Shown: piece after piece, positions 23,702-27,546 of the stretch | How the letters are laid out: every line of letters begins with the position of its first letter | Numbering within the stretch: position 1 is the stretch's first letter | Assembly (NCBI GenBank): GCA_039814715.1 | Contig: JBCCAR010000042.1 | Location: 1-27,546, forward strand | Length of the DNA stretch: 27,546 bases | DNA from: CAKZYD01 sp039814715 | GTDB taxonomy: Bacteria > Pseudomonadota > Alphaproteobacteria > Sphingomonadales > CAKZYD01 | Direction: 5' to 3' | Made by a program: the position numbers and the translations under genes | Notes under the pieces: model-generated | The model's database searches: none | Seen by the model: only the letters and a program-made list of their open reading frames with translations | What the model was told of the DNA's origin: nothing

Positions 23702-25206
23702 AAGGCTCGTTTGTCTTTGTGAAAGGGTCCGCGCAGGGCCTCAAAGCGCGCCATGACGTGATCCGCCCAAAAATGAACATCCCAGTTTTCGACATTTCTG
23801 CGCAATGCGTCCATGCGTTTGCGGCGCTCCTCCAGCGGCATATCCAGGGCATCATCAATGGCGCGGTCCATGTCGTCGTGCGAATAGGGATTGGTCATGA
23901 TCGCATCTGGCAACTCTGCCGCTGCGCCGGCAAATTCAGACAGGACCAGCGCGCCGGGCTCCCCATTTTGGGCTGCGATGAACTCCTTGGCGACAAGGTT
24001 GAGACCGTCGCGCAAAGGCGGCGTCCAGCATACATCGGCCGCGCGGTAGTAACACACCAGTTCATTAAACGGCACTGGCCGCGTTGACAGCATAATCGGC
24101 GTCCAGGTGAGATTGCCGTGTTTACCGTTTATGGCGCCGACAAGCTGTTCGACTTCCTCTTGCGCCATCCGATACGCATCGGTGTTCATGGCGGGTGCAA
24201 CGCAAATCAAAAATAACTTTATCTTGTTTTTAAGATCTGGGCGCCGTTTTAAGAGCCGGTCGAAGCCTTCAAGCAGCTGTTTAGAGCCTTTGACATAGTC
24301 AACCCGGCCGACAGAAACCAATAGCTTTTGATCGCCAATCTCATTGCGAATTTCGAAGACTTTTTGCCCAGCGTCGAAGGTTGAAAGATGTTCATTGATG
24401 ACAGCTGGATTTGTTCCGATAGGCCAAGCATCGATCTCAATGGTGCGGCCTTCATGCTCGATCGATTGGATGACGGTTGGTTCAGATAAGGCCGCGCCTT
24501 TATCAACGAAGGGCGGGCCAACGACGACGCGGTCACCCAGTGTCACGCCGCGCAGTGAGCGGGCGACGCCAGCAAAGTTTTCTGCATAGCGGGGGATATG
24601 AAAGCCAAGCAAATCGCAGCAAAGCAGGCTGTCGACGATCTCTTCACGCCAGGGAAGAATGTTAAAGATGTCAGCGCTGGGGAAAGGCGTATGATGGAAA
24701 AAGGCAATGCGCGCATTGGGCTTTTTCTGGCGAATATAGGATGGCACCAGCCAAAGGTTATAGTCATGCACCCAGATAATGGCATCGTCGGCAGCTTGTT
24801 CTATCGCCGCATCAGCAAACTGCTTGTTGACCTGCCTGAATGTCTCCCAATCAACAGCGCCATAATTAAACATCCATGGGAAGGAATGCAAAATTGGCCA
24901 CAGCGCTTCTTTAGATGTCACATGATAAAACGACTTGACCTGATGCTCAGTCATAGGAATGCGGAATACTTCATACTGGCCGAAGGAATCATCGATTTCG
25001 ATGCGCTGCTGGAAGTCGGCGATACCTTCTTCCTTCGATTGTTTCCAAGCAATCCAGCAGCCTTTGTCGACGGAGCCGAAGAAGCCTTTGAGCGCCGGGA
25101 CAACGCCGTTGGGGCTTTTGTTTTCGCGGAAAACGATGTCGCCGTCCACTTCCACTTCTTCATAAGGTTGGCGGTGGTAGACGATGACCAACGAGGATTT
25201 CGTCAT
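23674..25206 (-). CDS. ggpS: GT20 glucosylglycerol-phosphate synthase (OtsA/TPS relative)
   Basis: The enzyme is predicted to transfer glucose from a nucleotide sugar to glycerol 3-phosphate, giving glucosylglycerol phosphate, the precursor of a salt-stress osmolyte. The 510-residue protein is a complete GT20 fold. N-terminal YHRQPYEEV and SPNGVVPALKGFF (about 31-43) replace the SNRLP and GGLxxAL segments of trehalose-6-phosphate synthase. FYHVTSKEALWPILHSFPW, WVHDYNLWL, FFHHTPFPSADIFNILPWRE and SLLCCDLLGFH resemble cyanobacterial GgpS as I remember it. Donor-site residues are R301 and K306 (GRVDYVKG) and D400 and E408 (RDGLNLVAKEF). The start overlaps the HAD gene as ATGA, with GGAG (25215-25218) eight bases upstream. 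Trehalose-6-phosphate synthase remains a less likely alternative. Confidence 0.85.
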   Translation of the reverse strand: MTKSSLVIVYHRQPYEEVEVDGDIVFRENKSPNGVVPALKGFFGSVDKGCWIAWKQSKEEGIADFQQRIEIDDSFGQYEVFRIPMTEHQVKSFYHVTSKEALWPILHSFPWMFNYGAVDWETFRQVNKQFADAAIEQAADDAIIWVHDYNLWLVPSYIRQKKPNARIAFFHHTPFPSADIFNILPWREEIVDSLLCCDLLGFHIPRYAENFAGVARSLRGVTLGDRVVVGPPFVDKGAALSEPTVIQSIEHEGRTIEIDAWPIGTNPAVINEHLSTFDAGQKVFEIRNEIGDQKLLVSVGRVDYVKGSKQLLEGFDRLLKRRPDLKNKIKLFLICVAPAMNTDAYRMAQEEVEQLVGAINGKHGNLTWTPIMLSTRPVPFNELVCYYRAADVCWTPPLRDGLNLVAKEFIAAQNGEPGALVLSEFAGAAAELPDAIMTNPYSHDDMDRAIDDALDMPLEERRKRMDALRRNVENWDVHFWADHVMARFEALRGPFHKDKRALKKTTVKAA

Positions 25207-25982
25207 AAAACGGGCTCCGGTTTCACGTACATTTTAAAGTGGTGCAAGGCTTCTAGAATGCCAGCAGCGCCGTGACCATCTGCACGAAACACATGTGCAC
25301 CGTCCGGCAACGCAGCCTCTAGTTCTGTTTCTCGGTTGCCTACAGCCACGCTTGGCAGGCCGGTGCGGAACAGGGACAGATCATTTAAGGTGTCGCCTGC
25401 TGCGATGACCTTACGCGCTTCGAGGTTTAGCATTTCAATCAGTTTTAAAAGGGTAGGGCCTTTTTGGATGCCGCGCGGCAACACGTCGAAAAAGCGGTCG
25501 TCGGATACAATGCCGTCATAGCCTGCTTTCTCAACCGCTGCCTTGGCCTCATAGGCTTTGGCGCGGTCTGAAATAAAATAGGACCTGCGGCGACCGCCAT
25601 ACACGTCTTGAAGCGTTAAATGGTGCTCGTGCTCTTTTAGCGCTGCGCGCGCGTTTTCATCCCCTGGCCAGTGGCTGTCTATCCAGGCTTCAATAGGATC
25701 AACGGGCAATAGATCATCGCCGTCCAAAACAGACGTTCCAACGTCACCTATGACAAATTGCGGCCGCGGCACGCCTTCGTCTTCAATCAAGTGCTTGATG
25801 TGGCTTTTATCGCGCCCTGTTACGAAGATGAGAGCGGTGTGCGTTTGGTCTGTCAAATAGCTGTAAAGCGCACGGCGTTCAGCCTCCCTACCACCCAGAA
25901 ATGTTCCATCGAGATCGGTTGCCAAGACTGTTTGCGCCCGTTGGACCTGCTCTGCCAGGCGGTGCTGTTTCGGCGATAACAT
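25203..25982 (-). CDS. HAD-family sugar phosphatase, probable glucosylglycerol-phosphate phosphatase
   Basis: This 259-residue HAD hydrolase has a IIB-type cap, as in sucrose-phosphatase and trehalose-phosphatase-like enzymes. Motif I is ATDLDGTF (nucleophile D23, acid/base D25), motif II FVTGR (T55), motif III the Lys of GIQKGPTLL (K174), and motif IV AAGDTLNDLSLF (GDTLND, 196-201). Its stop overlaps the synthase start by four bases (ATGA), so the two are translationally coupled. The natural inference is that it dephosphorylates the synthase product. In some Pseudomonas-type GgpPS proteins a HAD domain is fused N-terminally to the synthase, in the same order as here. It differs from the cyanobacterial GgpP/StpA family. 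Substrate assignment is inference from context; the enzyme class is secure. The start ATG has no strong Shine-Dalgarno. Confidence 0.8.
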   Translation of the reverse strand: MLSPKQHRLAEQVQRAQTVLATDLDGTFLGGREAERRALYSYLTDQTHTALIFVTGRDKSHIKHLIEDEGVPRPQFVIGDVGTSVLDGDDLLPVDPIEAWIDSHWPGDENARAALKEHEHHLTLQDVYGGRRRSYFISDRAKAYEAKAAVEKAGYDGIVSDDRFFDVLPRGIQKGPTLLKLIEMLNLEARKVIAAGDTLNDLSLFRTGLPSVAVGNRETELEAALPDGAHVFRADGHGAAGILEALHHFKMYVKPEPVL

Positions 25983-26029
25983 GGTGGGCGGCGTTGGCTT
26001 TCTCTAAAAGGAATTTGCTGCAGTGCACA

Positions 26030-26058
26030 AAGGTAGCGGTTTATGGTAAAAAAAGCAA
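26030..26058 (-). promoter_or_regulatory. Weak candidate promoter for the phosphatase-synthase pair
   Basis: On the minus strand TTGCTT (26053-26058) and TACCTT (26030-26035) are 17 bases apart in the 86-base gap after the alpha-glucosidase stop, about 48 bases before the phosphatase start. The -10 match is poor, so the pair may instead be read through from the glucosidase promoter. Confidence 0.25.
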
Positions 26059-26068
26059 CTTTGTCTAT

Positions 26069-27546
26069 TCAGCGCTCCTCAGCAACAAAGGTTCCCAAAA
26101 AAGACTGATGTGCAGGAAGATTGATCACGCCGTTTTTTAAGGTTCCCGTCAGACCGTCAAAGCGCAGCGAGCGGACATTGGAAAAGGGGCAGGGCATGGT
26201 TGTGTCCGTAGGGCCAAAATTTTGAGCAACAAGAACGGCCTTCCCCTTGTGGCTGCGGCTGAACGAAATGTGCCGATGGCCCACTTCATGGAACACCATA
26301 TCCCCCAGCCGCAGCGCCTCATGGGCCTTGCGTAAGGCCAGAAAATCGCGTGTGAACGAGAAGATGGAATGGGGGTCATTTTCCTGCGCCGCCACAGACT
26401 TCAAAATGTGCGCATTTGGGATGGGCAGCCAAGGCGGCACCGTCGTAAAGCCAGCGCGCGGGTCCGCATCTGTCCAAGGAAAAGGCGTGCGGCACCCATC
26501 GCGGCCGCGAAATTCGGGCCAAAAGTTGAGGCCGTACGGGTCCACAATCAAATCATAAGGGATGTCGACTTCCGGCAAACCAAGTTCTTCGCCTTGATAC
26601 AGGAACACAGTGCCGCGCAAGGACAGTAGCAGGATAATCAAAGACTTGATGAATTCCGGCGGCGCGCTTTGGCCGCCCCATCGGCTGGCGACGCGCTCGA
26701 CGTCATGATTGGAAAAGGCCCATGCCGGCCAGCCTTGCTGTTCGTCGGCGCTGAAGGCGTCAATATTTTCGCGCATGACAGAGAGATCAAAGTCATCCTT
26801 CAGCATGGCAAAGGAATAGCCCGTATGCAGCGGGCCACCTGGCCCTGCATATTCAGCAATGCGCTCAATGGAATTATCGCAGGCCACTTCGCCAAGCAGC
26901 AAAATGTCTGGGTAAAGTTCCGCAAGGTTGCGCAGGCGCTCTAAAAAGCGGCGGGTCTCTGGCTGGGATTTGTCATAGAGATGGAGTTGCCGATTATAGG
27001 GGTTTTCCGGTTTGACGCCGTCGGTGTCAGGATGGTCGGGCGGGCGGGCCGGATTATCACGCAAGTCTGGATCATGGGTCAGGAAATTCACAGCATCGAG
27101 CCGAAACCCGTCAACCCCGCGGTCAAGCCAGAACTGACATTCCGCTAGCAGAGCGTCTTGGACATCCCGGTTGTATAGATTGAGGTCTGGCTGCTCGGTT
27201 AAAAAGTTATGCAGATAATATTGCTGGCGCCGCCCTTCCCAAGTCCACGCAATGCCGCCAAAGATAGAGAGCCAATTGTTAGGCGGGCTGCCATCTGGCT
27301 TAGGATCAGCCCAGACATACCAATCTGATTTGGCGTTGCTTTTCCCGCGCCGACTTTCTTGAAACCAGCTATGGCGAAGAGACGTATGGCTCAGCACCAT
27401 ATCGATGATGACCTTAAGGCCTAACCGGTGCGCTGTCGCAATCATCTCATCGGCGTCTTCCAGCGTGCCAAAAAGCGGATCAACCTGGCGGTAGTCTTCC
27501 ACATCATAGCCAAAATCAACCATTGGAGATTTAAAGAAGGGAGACA
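26069..27546 (-). CDS. GH13 alpha-glucosidase, 5' end beyond the window
   Basis: The enzyme is expected to hydrolyse alpha-glucosidic bonds of small sugars or glucosides. The frame is open to the window edge and reads SPFFKSPMVDFGYDV across the first internal ATG, matching the family segment LSPFFxSPMxDFGYDV, so roughly 50 N-terminal residues are missing. Conserved GH13 regions are DMVLSHTS (region I), GFRLDAVNF with the nucleophile Asp (region II), LLGEVA with the acid/base Glu (region III) and FSNHDV with the stabilising Asp (region IV). QGEELGLPEVDIP follows. The C-terminal beta domain is complete. These features match bacterial alpha-glucosidases of the marine Halomonas type rather than amylases. 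There is no sign of export in the visible part. It lies 86 bases upstream of the phosphatase on the same strand, so it may hydrolyse the glucoside made by the pair or feed it glucose. The specificity is not determinable here. Confidence 0.92.
   Translation of the reverse strand, partial: SPFFKSPMVDFGYDVEDYRQVDPLFGTLEDADEMIATAHRLGLKVIIDMVLSHTSLRHSWFQESRRGKSNAKSDWYVWADPKPDGSPPNNWLSIFGGIAWTWEGRRQQYYLHNFLTEQPDLNLYNRDVQDALLAECQFWLDRGVDGFRLDAVNFLTHDPDLRDNPARPPDHPDTDGVKPENPYNRQLHLYDKSQPETRRFLERLRNLAELYPDILLLGEVACDNSIERIAEYAGPGGPLHTGYSFAMLKDDFDLSVMRENIDAFSADEQQGWPAWAFSNHDVERVASRWGGQSAPPEFIKSLIILLLSLRGTVFLYQGEELGLPEVDIPYDLIVDPYGLNFWPEFRGRDGCRTPFPWTDADPRAGFTTVPPWLPIPNAHILKSVAAQENDPHSIFSFTRDFLALRKAHEALRLGDMVFHEVGHRHISFSRSHKGKAVLVAQNFGPTDTTMPCPFSNVRSLRFDGLTGTLKNGVINLPAHQSFLGTFVAEER

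Noticed and set aside
23674..25206. Annotation as trehalose-6-phosphate synthase (otsA)
   Set aside because: The fold is right, but the N-terminal acceptor-side segments match GgpS rather than OtsA; it is kept only as the alternative.
24598..25275. Plus-strand open frame of 225 codons opposite ggpS
   Set aside because: It mirrors the conserved synthase coding sequence, with no ribosome binding site or protein signature.

Overview
The window looks like a chromosomal segment of an alphaproteobacterium, probably marine or salt-exposed. It carries a pyridoxal-phosphate 5-aminolevulinate synthase (the Shemin route, in bacteria largely an alphaproteobacterial trait). It also has a queuine tRNA-ribosyltransferase very close to the Zymomonas type, a ppx-rlmE and guaB-rsmB housekeeping block, and a glucosylglycerol-type osmolyte locus. 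GC content is high (about 60% in lines counted by hand), apart from one AT-richer gene. I see no prophage, insertion sequence, CRISPR array or rRNA, and no intergenic gap exceeds 300 bases.

Layout. Positions 1-915 hold the 3' part of tgt, followed by tRNA-Lys(UUU) at 1024-1099. A membrane GGDEF-EAL protein (1211-3178) converges on a DASS/SLC13 transporter (3181-4668, minus). Then come pgi (4851-6467), ppx/gppA (6584-7639), rlmE (7644-8330), an unrecognised AT-richer gene (8356-9066), guaB (9193-10680), rsmB (10690-12003) and a small exported TPR protein (12030-12509). hemA (12736-14010) overlaps ppk2 (14003-14848). An exported four-EF-hand protein (14938-15450) converges, through a bidirectional terminator, on a soluble lytic transglycosylase (15536-17581, minus). 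dapA-smpB-Moco oxidoreductase (17762-19826) forms a tight operon. It is followed by an exported repeat protein (19897-20835), a ferredoxin-NADP+ reductase (20994-21827) and a membrane sensor (22007-23677). The right end carries a minus-strand cluster: a GH13 alpha-glucosidase (running off the window), a HAD phosphatase and a glucosylglycerol-phosphate synthase-like GT20 enzyme.

How genes work together. The HAD phosphatase and GT20 synthase overlap by ATGA, in the same order as the domains of the known fused GgpPS enzymes. They probably make glucosylglycerol or a related glucoside as a compatible solute, with the neighbouring alpha-glucosidase as a candidate for turnover. Polyphosphate metabolism appears twice (Ppx/GppA and PPK2). 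Translation-related functions are prominent: tgt, tRNA-Lys, rlmE, rsmB and smpB.

Most unusual items. The sensor at 22007-23677 has a recognisable histidine-kinase dimerization box in which the phospho-accepting His is Gln, and it has no ATPase domain. The split ggpP-ggpS pair is also notable, as are an orphan AT-rich gene inserted in a housekeeping block, the hemA-ppk2 overlap, and paired palindromes upstream of the ferredoxin reductase. All calls come from reading the sequence; no database search was run.
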